Positions 17,274-27,105 of a DNA stretch of 64,000 bases are shown here, in pieces. Below the pieces are notes generated by a model. It ran no database searches and was not told the DNA's origin. It saw nothing but the letters and a program-made list of their open reading frames with translations. The position numbers and the translations under genes were made by a program. The DNA lies in the IMG/VR virus record IMGVR_UViG_3300017755_000003, positions 20,218 through 84,217 of that record. One strand, given 5' to 3'. The DNA comes from a virus. Within the stretch, counting starts at the first letter, position 1. Every line of letters starts with the position of its first letter.

Positions 17274-20200
17274 ATGGCTAAACAAAAAGTAGAATCGTAT
17301 ATATTCCAACCAGGAATTCCGATAACAGACAATCGTTATCCTGGAGCCTACGAACTGATCAAAAATAATGTAGAATTTATTTGCGATGAAGTTGTAGCAT
17401 GGATTGCCGCACAGGTAACGGCCAATGCTAGTGACCCAACTAGCTTTTGGTACAATTATACGTACAACTCACCAAAGTGTGAGAGAGATACCAGATATAA
17501 TCTACAAGGTACTGACGGGAATGGCGGTGTCATCTACGATTTAAGATACGGGGGAAATCAACAAGCAAGATTTTTAGCAAGTAAGTATTGGATTAACAGT
17601 ACTCCACAGATTGATGGTGATAGACAACCAGAGATAGCGGCTAAAAACTTTGCAAGAGATTTAATTAATAATTATATCTTAACTCAAGCAACTTTTACAT
17701 CTGCACAAAGTCCAGTTGTTACAACACAATATAAAAATAACGCAACTAACTATGAAACAGGTGCTGATGCAAGAATAACTGAACTAATGTTTGTTATCAC
17801 AGACGTTATTCAAAACGGACTTGACAATGTTCCAGCATTACAAAGAACACAGATTTCTAGTGTTAAGATGCAGACTCGTGTTCCAACAAACGACTTGTTG
17901 TTAATTACAGATACAACTAACAACGAAGTATTGTTTAACTTTAGTGATCCAGACTTAGGTGCAAGTGTTACGTTCCAAACAGATGACACTAGTTTGTTAA
18001 CAAAAGGTGTTGAAGAAGACTTTCCAAAGTTCTTAGAAAGAACAGGAACAGTTACAACAGTTTACCTAACTAAAAGCACAGACAATCCTAGTTACTCTGC
18101 TAAAGCAGTTGCAGTACTAGAAGCAAACTTAGAATTTTTAAAGAAAGAAACTGTGGCTTGGATCGCAGATCAAGTTGCAAATGCAACAACAGGATCAACT
18201 TGGGAAAACTATACATACAACACTACCAAGTGTGAAAGAGATATGGGATTAAACGTAATTGGTATTACAGAAGATATCAAATACGGTGGTAATGCAAACA
18301 CACATTACAACGCAAGTAAATATTGGATTCAAACTACTCCACAGATTGACGGAGATAGACAACCTGAGATACTTGCAAAACAATTTTGTAGAGATTTAAT
18401 TAATAATTATGTATTAAAAAATATTGCATATACTTCACAGCAAACAGGTGCAGGTGCAGTTTCACAAAACATAATTTTAAGTTTACCTGAACCAGGTGTA
18501 AACACAAGAGTAACTAACTTATTCTTTATTATTACAGACGTTATTCAAAACGGTACAGACAACTTACCTATTAAAGAAACTATTCCGTTATATTACGAAA
18601 CAGATGACTTACAGATCTTTATTGATCAAGGTGAGATGAGAACCAAACCATTCGACTTTGGTGTTGATGCTATTGAACGTATGAGAGTTTCAAACTCCAT
18701 ATCCATGCTTGATGCTGACTTTGAATACGGGCTACAGCCTACGAAGTGGCAGGCCATTGGTATGCAAAGAGGTTATCCAAGTATTTACGAATTACCAGGT
18801 ACTGATAAAGTTGTTTCAAGTGTTAAAACAGATGCTTCAGAAGGTACAGGTGGAGTTGGTCAAAGTTTAATTACTGTAACTACAGTTGGTGCTCACGGTA
18901 TTGAAGCTGGTACACCTATTACAATTAAAGCCTTAGAAAATAGTATTCAAGGGGCAAGTAGAGCAGAAGGATCGTTTGTTGTATCAACTGTTCCTACTGC
19001 AAGTACATTTACATATTTTGCTAAATCAAAAGTTGGTACAGCAAATAATCAGATACTTTCAACTTATTATACACAGTTAAGACAGGGTGGATTTTATACA
19101 GGGGCGGCGATTGGTACTCCAACATTTTCAATTCTATCACAAGGTACAGCAGGTGTATTTACTAACCCATTAGGTGCAACAGTTGGTGGAGATAAAGTTA
19201 CATGGATAGGTAACACACCAGAGATTGGTGCTCCGATGCAAAACGTTAACGGTCAGATTACAACAGTAAACACATATTCGGCCGCTGACGCAAGTAGAAC
19301 AGCAGGAACTTACACAGCAATAACAGGTAACTCAAGCAGTATTGCTACAGAATTAATTGTTGGTACATTTGATATTACTGTTGACGGAACAGGTGCCGCG
19401 ATAGCAAGTAACTTTAAAGGTGGTAGAAATAACGCAGTTGGCGATACTATCACTGTTGGGGATTCTTTCTTAGGTGGCGGCGGTGGAGCAGATTTAACGT
19501 TCCTAATTGCAAGTATTACAGACGGAACAGGTATTGACAGTGGTGCACAGGTTACTGTTGTTACAGGTACAGGTGGAGAAATTGCTACACTATCAACAGC
19601 AGGTGACTATGCCGGCGGAGTTAACTCAATTGAAGTTAGCGACGTTTCAGGAATTTTAGCAGGACAGGCCATTGACAGAGGAGATGGAACTGCTATCCAT
19701 GTTAGTTCTGTTGTTGGAAATACAGTTAACCTAGATGGAAACACAACTTCAGCTATCGTTGGTAACAACGTTCAGTACAATGCAGTTGCAGGAACAAATT
19801 ATAACAGCACAGGTTTTAGTGCAACATTTGATATTGACAGAGCAGGTGGAAACTATACAGTTGTACTAAATGGTACAGGTGGTGATCAATACGAAGTAGA
19901 CGATGTTATTGTTGTACTTGGTAACCAATTAGGTGGTCAAACACCTACTAACGATTGTAGAATTACAGTAGACTCAGTTGATTCAAGCGGATCAGTTACA
20001 TCATTTACAGCAGTAGGTTCAGCTTTTGATGGTAACGGAAGTTATACCAACCAAGTTGGTCAAAACATGAACGGTAATGGTTTAGGTGCAATATTTGATT
20101 TAGCATATACAAACAATGCTTTCACAGTAAGTTTAGCACAACCAACGTATGCCAATAATGCATCAGGTGTAACACAGGGTGGAATAGGTAACGGCTCAGC

Positions 20201-23200
20201 TTGGGATGTCACATTAACAAATAACAACTACACCGTGACAGAAAACGCGGCGGCGACTGAAACTGGATTTGCCGTAGGTGACGCATTAAAAATTAATGGT
20301 ACACAATTTGGTGGTGATATATCAAACGATTTAACAATTTCCGTAACAGGCGTTGACGGTAGTGGTGGTATTACATCATTTACATCAAGTGGTTTAGGAC
20401 CAGATGCACAGAATAACTTTACTGAGCCAGCTTACACATACAGTGGTATTGGTAGTGGTGCTTCGTTTGGTGTTGGTTACAATGGAACAACTTATACTGC
20501 TAACGTTGTAAGTCCTGGATCAGGATATAGTGCAAGTGAAACTTTAACAATTGATGGTGCAAACATTGGTGGTACTAGTTCAACAAACGATGCTGTAATA
20601 CAAATAGATAGTGTTGACGGTAGTGGTGTTATTACTGCAATTAGCATTACAGGTACAGCAAGTAACAGCAGAGCATTTACAAATATAACTTCAGCTACAA
20701 ATATAATTGGAGCGGCGGCATCATTCAACGTTACTGTAAACTACAATAACAGTTATACAGTTACGCAAGGTAATGAAGTAGGAACAAACTATGCTGTAGG
20801 AAATCAAATATTATTTGATGGTACAACATTTGGTGGTCTAACTTCTACAAACGATTTATTATTAACAATCACAGGCGTTAATGGCGCAGGTGGTATTACA
20901 GGATTTAACAGTTCTGGTACGGCTCCAGATGCAACAACAGGATACGCGGCTGGTGATAGATTAAGAATTGAAGGAACAAATATAGGTGGTTCAAGTCCAG
21001 TTAACGATGCTATTGTAAAAGTTGACGCTGTAAGCGGAACAGGAAGAATTAATACAATTAGTGTAACTGGTACAGCACCAGATGCCACTGAAAGTTATAA
21101 CAATCCAACTTACACTACAAACACAGTTGGTGGTGCAAGTGCAGAATTTAACGTAACAAGATTAGATACGGCCTATAGTGCAACTGCTCCAGTTGGTGGT
21201 ACAGGTTACCAGGTTGGTGAAGAATTTGTTATTGATGGTGCACAATTAGGTGGTGTAAGCAGTACTAACGATTGTACAATCCTAGTTGCAACAGTTGACG
21301 GTAGTACTGGTGAAATATTAACAATAACAGTAGCAGGTACAGCCTTAGACACAAAAACAATTACAGATTTAAGTCAGTTTGATGGAGAAGCAACAAACTT
21401 ACAAGGTAGTACTGCATCATTTGATATTACAATTACAGGCGGAGTTTATAGTTATGCTGTAAACACTCCAGGTACAGGTTACTATGCAGATCAAAACATT
21501 AAGATCCAAGGTAACCAAGTAGGTGGTGTAAGTCCAACTAACGATATCACAATCAATATCACAAGTGTAGGAACAGGTGGTGACATTACAGGTATTAGTG
21601 GTTCAGGTACAGGACCTTCAGGTACAGGAAGTTACACACAGATAGGTGGACAAAACTTACAAAACAACGGATCAAATGCAACGTTCAACGTTACAAGAAA
21701 TGCAGGTGCATATTCAACAGCAACAGTTTCCAATGATGGTATTAACTATCAAGTAGGAAACAAGATTAAATTATCAGGTACAGACTTAGGTGGACAAACT
21801 CCAACTAACGATGCAGTTGTTACTATTACAGAAGTTGCAACAGACGGTGGTATAGTTTCAGTAACAAGTGCAGGTACGGCCATTAATGGTACAGTTGTTA
21901 AAACATACAGTACAGTAACTATGTCAGAGGTTATGACAGCGGGAATTCCAGCAAACACTACAATAAGTTTTGCGGCATTGGCAACTGTTGAAGTTACATT
22001 TACAACTGCACACGGATTAGTTCCAGGAGATTCATTCCTGGTAACAGTAAGTTCCGACGATGGTGCAAACAATCACACGTTACTAGAAGGACCATTCTTT
22101 GCACAGCAAGTTCCAACTCTAACAACATTGAGATATCAGTGTAGAGCGGCGGGAGCCATTGGTGCTGTTGGTGACATTACTGCTATTTTATATCCAAGAC
22201 CAGATTCATTCTTTGTACACAGACCATATGATGGTGGTGTTATGTTAGGAACAGGTGGACCACAACACGGTGCACAGGCAATTAGACAGAGTAAAAAATA
22301 TATTAGATACCAGTCAGGTAAAGGTATCATGTATACAACGGGTGCCTTGTTTGCACCAAGTTATGATTTATTAGAAGTTACAGCAGATGCAACTGCAATA
22401 GGTTCATTTATTAATGTAACTACAGATGATGTTGACCACGGACTACAGGTTGGTGGACAAATTAAATTGATTGGTATTGAAACACCAGGATATAACGGAC
22501 CATACACAATCGCAAGTATAACAAGTGAACGTACATTTAGAGTTATTGCAACTACAGACTTAGGTAGTGTAACTCCTGTGTTAAGTCCAAAGGCTCAAGT
22601 TTCATTATTATACTGGCATGGTGCAACTGTACGTTCAGGTGCATTTGATGACCAGAATGGTATTTTCCAGGAATACGATGGTACTAACTTTAATGCTGTA
22701 CAAAGAACTTCAACATTACAGCTATCAGGTACAATCAGTATTGGTGTAGATTCAAACGCAATCACAGGTATAGGAACAAGATTTAGAGATCAAGTAAAAG
22801 CAGGTGACAGAATTGTTATTAAAGGTATGACACACGTTGTATCACAGGTAGCAAGTCAAACAGCAATGAACGTAACTCCAGACTTTAGAGGTGTAACACC
22901 AGCAAGTGGTGCCAAGTTATGTTTAGTATTTGATAAGAAAACAAAACAAGCAGACTTTAACAAAGATAAATTAGACGGTACAGGTTCGTCAGGTTATATC
23001 ATGGACATCTCTAAGATGCAGATGATTGGGATTCAGTACAGTTGGTACGGTGCTGGATTTATTGACTGGATGCTACGTGGTGATGATGGTAACTTTATTT
23101 TCTATCACAGAATGAGAAACTCAAACATTAACACAGAAGCATATATGCGTACAGGTAATATGCCGGTTAGATATGAAGTATCCAATGAAGGTCCTAATGA

Positions 23201-24638
23201 TAAGTTAGCGGCTAATATGGACGATACACAATCTACTATACCATTGGAAGATGCTTCATTCTTCCCAAGCACAGGTACAGTTATAATTGATAATGAGATG
23301 ATTCAGTACACAGGTGTTAACGGAGATACGTTAACAGGTTGTACTAGAAGTGCTCCATTAACAAACTATGCCGCGGGTGCAACAAGAACATATACGGCAG
23401 GTGTTGCCGCAACGCACACAACACGTACTGGGGTTATATTGATTAGTAATACTATTACACCAATCATATCACACTGGGGATCAGCTTTCCAAACAGATGG
23501 TGGATTTGATAGTGATAGAGGTTATATCTTTTCATATACTTCCACAGGTAACGTTATTTCATCAACAAGAAATACTGTGTTCATGTTAAGATTAGCACCT
23601 AGTGTATCAAACGCAATCGTTGGTGACTTAGGTGAAAGAGAACTATTAAACAGAGCCCAGTTGCTACTTGAAGGTATTGAAATTACATCAGATGGATCAT
23701 CAGGTGGTACACCAATTACAGGTGGTATTGTTGTTGAAGGAATTTTAAATCCGCAAAACTATCCAACTGATCCAGGTGACGTTGGTTGGGCACCATTAAC
23801 GGGTTCAGCGGCTGGTGGACAGCCAAGTTTTGCACAGATTGCCCCGGGTGGATCTGTTGTATGGTCAACAGGTGCAACTCAGATTATTAAAAATGCAACC
23901 ACTGTTGCAGAGATGACATTAGATGTTATAAAGACTGGTAATACAAATAACTGGATTTATCACAGAATTACAAATGCTTCGTATACTACAGCGATTGCAA
24001 ATGGACTAACTACAGGTTTAACAGTTACAGCAACTGGTAACGGATCACCATCCGACTTCCCAAGTGGTACAACACTAACAGAAATTTTAGATTGGTACAA
24101 TCCTCCATACTTAAGATTTAATAATAGAAACAGTGGCGGTCAGGTTAGTAACAATGAAACTATTACTATGTCTATTAACCCAACAGGTGCATTAAGCGGT
24201 ACTAACTTCCTTTACTTTACAAAAGCAAGTTGGGAATCAACAGGTGCTATTGCAGGTACTGAGGTAAGTGACAGTAACTTCCCAGGTGGAACATACGTTT
24301 CTGGTGTACAGGCAGGAGCATTTGGTGGTGTTGATTATTATAGAATTACATTTACACAGAGTTCATTGGGTAACATTACAGCAGGTACAAGTATAGGATT
24401 CTTATTTGGACAACCTCCATATGCACAGCCAGGTGAAACAGTATTTTCATTTATTGCTACGCCAGGTTCAAGTTCAGCACTAGACTTAGGTACATTGAAA
24501 GAGTTGACTAATACTACACTAGGTGGTAGAGGTACTTTTCCAAATGGTCCAGACGTTTTAGCAATTAACGTTTATAAGGCGGCTGGTGCAGATACCAATG
24601 CGAATATTATTATACGTTGGGGTGAAGCTCAGGCGTAA
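17274..24638 (+). CDS. Very large (2454 aa) tail-fibre/baseplate-like protein with tandem repeats
   Basis: The N-terminal ~400 residues hold two copies of the YTYN..KCERD...YGGN....A.KYWI module shared with the first gene. Near residues 455-490 is a line (ERMRVSNSISMLDADFEYGLQPTKW) widely conserved in cyanophage fibre-like proteins. About eight tandem repeats of 75-95 residues follow (nt ~19795-21910), each with GTGYxVGDxI.I.G, LGG.SPTND and VDGSG.ITS. The last ~800 residues are non-repetitive and end in VLAINVYKAAGADTNANIIIRW. Likely a long fibre or baseplate spike binding the host. It ends directly against the stop of a convergent gene with no spacer. Confidence 0.75.
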   Translation: MAKQKVESYIFQPGIPITDNRYPGAYELIKNNVEFICDEVVAWIAAQVTANASDPTSFWYNYTYNSPKCERDTRYNLQGTDGNGGVIYDLRYGGNQQARFLASKYWINSTPQIDGDRQPEIAAKNFARDLINNYILTQATFTSAQSPVVTTQYKNNATNYETGADARITELMFVITDVIQNGLDNVPALQRTQISSVKMQTRVPTNDLLLITDTTNNEVLFNFSDPDLGASVTFQTDDTSLLTKGVEEDFPKFLERTGTVTTVYLTKSTDNPSYSAKAVAVLEANLEFLKKETVAWIADQVANATTGSTWENYTYNTTKCERDMGLNVIGITEDIKYGGNANTHYNASKYWIQTTPQIDGDRQPEILAKQFCRDLINNYVLKNIAYTSQQTGAGAVSQNIILSLPEPGVNTRVTNLFFIITDVIQNGTDNLPIKETIPLYYETDDLQIFIDQGEMRTKPFDFGVDAIERMRVSNSISMLDADFEYGLQPTKWQAIGMQRGYPSIYELPGTDKVVSSVKTDASEGTGGVGQSLITVTTVGAHGIEAGTPITIKALENSIQGASRAEGSFVVSTVPTASTFTYFAKSKVGTANNQILSTYYTQLRQGGFYTGAAIGTPTFSILSQGTAGVFTNPLGATVGGDKVTWIGNTPEIGAPMQNVNGQITTVNTYSAADASRTAGTYTAITGNSSSIATELIVGTFDITVDGTGAAIASNFKGGRNNAVGDTITVGDSFLGGGGGADLTFLIASITDGTGIDSGAQVTVVTGTGGEIATLSTAGDYAGGVNSIEVSDVSGILAGQAIDRGDGTAIHVSSVVGNTVNLDGNTTSAIVGNNVQYNAVAGTNYNSTGFSATFDIDRAGGNYTVVLNGTGGDQYEVDDVIVVLGNQLGGQTPTNDCRITVDSVDSSGSVTSFTAVGSAFDGNGSYTNQVGQNMNGNGLGAIFDLAYTNNAFTVSLAQPTYANNASGVTQGGIGNGSAWDVTLTNNNYTVTENAAATETGFAVGDALKINGTQFGGDISNDLTISVTGVDGSGGITSFTSSGLGPDAQNNFTEPAYTYSGIGSGASFGVGYNGTTYTANVVSPGSGYSASETLTIDGANIGGTSSTNDAVIQIDSVDGSGVITAISITGTASNSRAFTNITSATNIIGAAASFNVTVNYNNSYTVTQGNEVGTNYAVGNQILFDGTTFGGLTSTNDLLLTITGVNGAGGITGFNSSGTAPDATTGYAAGDRLRIEGTNIGGSSPVNDAIVKVDAVSGTGRINTISVTGTAPDATESYNNPTYTTNTVGGASAEFNVTRLDTAYSATAPVGGTGYQVGEEFVIDGAQLGGVSSTNDCTILVATVDGSTGEILTITVAGTALDTKTITDLSQFDGEATNLQGSTASFDITITGGVYSYAVNTPGTGYYADQNIKIQGNQVGGVSPTNDITINITSVGTGGDITGISGSGTGPSGTGSYTQIGGQNLQNNGSNATFNVTRNAGAYSTATVSNDGINYQVGNKIKLSGTDLGGQTPTNDAVVTITEVATDGGIVSVTSAGTAINGTVVKTYSTVTMSEVMTAGIPANTTISFAALATVEVTFTTAHGLVPGDSFLVTVSSDDGANNHTLLEGPFFAQQVPTLTTLRYQCRAAGAIGAVGDITAILYPRPDSFFVHRPYDGGVMLGTGGPQHGAQAIRQSKKYIRYQSGKGIMYTTGALFAPSYDLLEVTADATAIGSFINVTTDDVDHGLQVGGQIKLIGIETPGYNGPYTIASITSERTFRVIATTDLGSVTPVLSPKAQVSLLYWHGATVRSGAFDDQNGIFQEYDGTNFNAVQRTSTLQLSGTISIGVDSNAITGIGTRFRDQVKAGDRIVIKGMTHVVSQVASQTAMNVTPDFRGVTPASGAKLCLVFDKKTKQADFNKDKLDGTGSSGYIMDISKMQMIGIQYSWYGAGFIDWMLRGDDGNFIFYHRMRNSNINTEAYMRTGNMPVRYEVSNEGPNDKLAANMDDTQSTIPLEDASFFPSTGTVIIDNEMIQYTGVNGDTLTGCTRSAPLTNYAAGATRTYTAGVAATHTTRTGVILISNTITPIISHWGSAFQTDGGFDSDRGYIFSYTSTGNVISSTRNTVFMLRLAPSVSNAIVGDLGERELLNRAQLLLEGIEITSDGSSGGTPITGGIVVEGILNPQNYPTDPGDVGWAPLTGSAAGGQPSFAQIAPGGSVVWSTGATQIIKNATTVAEMTLDVIKTGNTNNWIYHRITNASYTTAIANGLTTGLTVTATGNGSPSDFPSGTTLTEILDWYNPPYLRFNNRNSGGQVSNNETITMSINPTGALSGTNFLYFTKASWESTGAIAGTEVSDSNFPGGTYVSGVQAGAFGGVDYYRITFTQSSLGNITAGTSIGFLFGQPPYAQPGETVFSFIATPGSSSALDLGTLKELTNTTLGGRGTFPNGPDVLAINVYKAAGADTNANIIIRWGEAQA
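19795..21910 (+). repeat. Coding tandem repeat, about eight units of 75-95 residues
   Basis: Units share [A/S]xFxVT...YxV..GTGYxVGDxIxIxGxxLGGxSPTNDxxIxVxxVDGSGxITSxxxSGTA. One unit (near 20940) lacks its first half and another (near 20080-20180) lacks its second half, a sign of unequal recombination. A related unit occurs in the 8658 gene. Confidence 0.7.
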
Positions 24639-25214
24639 TTATTTTACGTTGAAGGCAATAACAGTTCTAATACAATCTTTTCTACTAGGTAAAACAGTAT
24701 GTTTCAAGTAACTAGGAAACATTAGTATTCTTCCTTTAATAGGTTGGTATACATATTCTTGCCAAGAGTAAGGTGAATTTTCTCTCATTGTGTGTCCGTA
24801 TTCAACAAAAGGATTTGGATTTCTAAACATTATTCCGCCTGCACTTTCATTTGCACGTACATAATACACACCACTAATCTGTCCTACGTTGTGATGATGT
24901 TCATTATGAATGTCACCTTCTTTATAATCTTGTGTCCACCAATTATATGAATAGCCTTCTTGTATTCTATTCATTGCATTTTTATTTTGATAATCTCTAA
25001 CACACATATCTATTTCTGATTTTAATTCAGGTGTGTCGTATTTTAGATCTATAACTTTATCTTTTTCAAAATAGTCAGTGGCATGAGGTGCGTTCTCATC
25101 TGGTCTTTGTAATTTATCTACACGTTCTTCTACAAGTTTTTCTACATGGTCAGCTATAGAAGGAGCAACATCATGTACAAGTATACCGGTTGGAAATATA
25201 TTTTCGTATTTCAT
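24639..25214 (-). CDS. 2OG-Fe(II) oxygenase (2OG-FeII_Oxy_5-like)
   Basis: A 191-residue protein. NEHHHNVGQISGVYYV at residues 104-119 holds the His cluster for iron and the core strand, and FPSYLKHTV...CIRTVIAFN at 166-189 gives the distal His172 and the Arg183 that binds 2-oxoglutarate. These enzymes hydroxylate small molecules, nucleotides or proteins, and several copies per genome are common in marine T4-like phages. It is the last gene of the minus-strand cluster, and its start overlaps the previous stop by one base. The substrate is unknown. Confidence 0.8.
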   Translation of the reverse strand: MKYENIFPTGILVHDVAPSIADHVEKLVEERVDKLQRPDENAPHATDYFEKDKVIDLKYDTPELKSEIDMCVRDYQNKNAMNRIQEGYSYNWWTQDYKEGDIHNEHHHNVGQISGVYYVRANESAGGIMFRNPNPFVEYGHTMRENSPYSWQEYVYQPIKGRILMFPSYLKHTVLPSRKDCIRTVIAFNVK

Positions 25215-25900
25215 TATAGTGGCACGTAATAGTTTAATGGGTTACCGCCTGGCATAAAGTTCCCAGGTTGGTTTGTTCTTATATTGTCTTGATGTAATTG
25301 TAAACCGACCTTAGGTGCCGGATTAACTTTAGGTGTCTGGATATGTTGTAGCATAGTATCAATAGGTTGAATATTAAATGCGACGGTAATACGTGGTTCT
25401 TCTTCATGCCACTCACTTATTCTATGTTCAATGTTTGTTGAATGTGTAATTAATAATTGTCCGTCTTTGTTTTCTACCTTCTCGGCCACGTCTTCCGTTC
25501 CTACTTCTCTGTATTCAGCATAACTTGGTTCACAGTTGATACCTAATATGCCATGAAAGCAATCAACACCGCCACCATAATCATGACCATGCCAATTTAA
25601 TACTTCACCTTTGTTAGGCCAATAGTTTAACCAACCTACTATCCAATACCCTTTTCTTGAATCATGAAGTACTTCTTCTTTAAAGAACATTTGTATATCT
25701 TTATACAAATTAAATATGTCAGGCATTGTGCTTGAGAATAAATTATAATGTGGGCTACAAGCAGTACATAAGCTAGGGTGTGGTGCGTTTGCTAATCCAT
25801 TAGGTATAGCAATCTCGTTAGCAATTTGATTTGCTAAGAACTTTGAGGTATGGACAAAACTATCCTTGTTGTGGCTGAGCTGTTTCTTGTATACTAACAT
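25214..25900 (-). CDS. 2OG-Fe(II) oxygenase-like protein
   Basis: A 228-residue protein with LNWHGHDYG at residues 101-109 (H104, H106, D107 as candidate iron ligands), a CFHGILGIN core strand, THSTNIEHR near 152-160 and PRITVAFNI near 169-177 (Arg170 as candidate 2-oxoglutarate ligand). The arrangement matches the double-stranded beta-helix oxygenases, though it is diverged from the neighbouring 24639 enzyme. It overlaps the cupin gene by 41 bases. An alternative Met is at residue 59, but it would leave less of the N-terminal region. Confidence 0.65.
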   Translation of the reverse strand: MLVYKKQLSHNKDSFVHTSKFLANQIANEIAIPNGLANAPHPSLCTACSPHYNLFSSTMPDIFNLYKDIQMFFKEEVLHDSRKGYWIVGWLNYWPNKGEVLNWHGHDYGGGVDCFHGILGINCEPSYAEYREVGTEDVAEKVENKDGQLLITHSTNIEHRISEWHEEEPRITVAFNIQPIDTMLQHIQTPKVNPAPKVGLQLHQDNIRTNQPGNFMPGGNPLNYYVPL

Positions 25901-26279
25901 CTGGTTCTTTCACGTCTTGGCTGTCACCAGGTAGTATTCTATAGTTGTCTTCGATTGAGTCAGGTGTACTTACTTCTGTAATTGAACTGCCTGCTTCAAT
26001 GGCTTCTAATTGATGTGGCATTAACGGAGGATTCCTCCAAGTATCACCTGCCTTGATAACAACTTCCATGGGTTGTGCCTTAGCAGTATCGATATATCTT
26101 AACTTAAAACTACCTTGGTTTACAAACCAACTTTCATCTTTCTCTTTATGAAAGTGCATAGACATTTTGGATCCTGGCTTTTCAAAAACCATAATTTTTC
26201 CACAGTATAAGTCATTGGTTGCCCAAATTAATTCGTATCCCCAACCTTTATCTACCTTACCACTATGTCTTGCTGGCAT
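25860..26279 (-). CDS. Cupin protein, sugar-isomerase (type II PMI-like)
   Basis: A 139-residue single-domain cupin. KGWGYELIWAT (residues 11-21) matches the KxWGxE start of mannose-6-phosphate isomerase-type cupins. HFHKEKDESWFV near 43-54 is cupin motif 1 with metal-binding His and Glu, and GDTWRNPPLMPHQLEAIE near 78-96 is motif 2. It overlaps HldD by 17 bases and lies in the heptose cluster, so a sugar-phosphate isomerase or epimerase role is likely. The true substrate is not fixed by the sequence. Confidence 0.7.
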   Translation of the reverse strand: MPARHSGKVDKGWGYELIWATNDLYCGKIMVFEKPGSKMSMHFHKEKDESWFVNQGSFKLRYIDTAKAQPMEVVIKAGDTWRNPPLMPHQLEAIEAGSSITEVSTPDSIEDNYRILPGDSQDVKEPDVSIQETAQPQQG

Positions 26280-27105
26280 CTATATACTCCTGTATAGTCT
26301 TAAACTTATAGTCACCTATACTATTAATTAGTTTTGAATTGTCTGCACACGTATAGAACTGATACTGTCCAATTAAGTTTGCAGGCATAGGAACATATTC
26401 AATTTCTGCTTTGTGTTTCTTTGCATACCCTTTAGCTATGTCACTAAAACTAGGTGCTGTTCCTGTTCCTAGATTCCAAATTCCTGTTTCATCTACATGG
26501 AAAAACTTTTCAATGATTTGACAAATATCTCCAACCCAAATAAAATCTCTATGTATTCTATCACTGCCTTCAAACAGTGAAATCTTTTTTAAATTTTTAG
26601 CTTGTAAGTCAAACTTACCAAAGACACTTTGTTGTTCACCCTTGTGTTGTTCGCCTTCTCCATACGCATTAAAGATTCTAAATCCTTGCACGTTAATCAT
26701 GTACTCGGGTATTTCCATTACAAGTTTATCAAATAGATACTTGCTCCAAGCATAAGCATTCATTGGATATATGTTGTCAGTCTCTTTTATTTTTTCGACT
26801 TGGTAATGGCTTTGTGTATCTCCATATACACTAGCACTTGAGGCATACATAAAAGTTGTGCCATTGTCATTACATAACTGTAAAAGTCTTTGACTAAATT
26901 CTAGGTTCTGTGTTAAAACTTTTTCTACATCTCTTTCTGTAGTTGAACTTATTGCTCCAAGATGTACAACTCTATCATAAGGTGCAGGATCAGGTACCTT
27001 GTTTGGTTCCCATTCAAAGCCTTCTACTTCATGACCCATGTGTTGTAAATATGAACATAGGTTCTTTCCAATAAATCCTTGGTGTCCTGTTACTAATACT
27101 TTCAT
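26263..27105 (-). CDS. hldD: ADP-L-glycero-D-manno-heptose 6-epimerase
   Basis: A 280-residue short-chain dehydrogenase/epimerase. GHQGFIG at residues 7-13 is the NAD(P) loop, and Tyr118 and Lys122 (YAWSK) form the catalytic pair. Family-specific blocks match HldD: AISSTTE near 51-57, MYASSASVYG near 86, FRIFNAYG.GEQHKG, LFEGSDRIHRDFIWVGD and WNLGTGTAPSF. It converts ADP-D-glycero- to ADP-L-glycero-manno-heptose, the donor for LPS core heptose. It overlaps HldE by 4 bases. It is somewhat shorter than the bacterial enzyme (about 310). Confidence 0.85.
   Translation of the reverse strand: MKVLVTGHQGFIGKNLCSYLQHMGHEVEGFEWEPNKVPDPAPYDRVVHLGAISSTTERDVEKVLTQNLEFSQRLLQLCNDNGTTFMYASSASVYGDTQSHYQVEKIKETDNIYPMNAYAWSKYLFDKLVMEIPEYMINVQGFRIFNAYGEGEQHKGEQQSVFGKFDLQAKNLKKISLFEGSDRIHRDFIWVGDICQIIEKFFHVDETGIWNLGTGTAPSFSDIAKGYAKKHKAEIEYVPMPANLIGQYQFYTCADNSKLINSIGDYKFKTIQEYIDASKT

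Noticed and set aside
19795-21910. CRISPR array or other non-coding repeat
   Set aside because: Repeats are in frame, degenerate at DNA level and part of one long protein.
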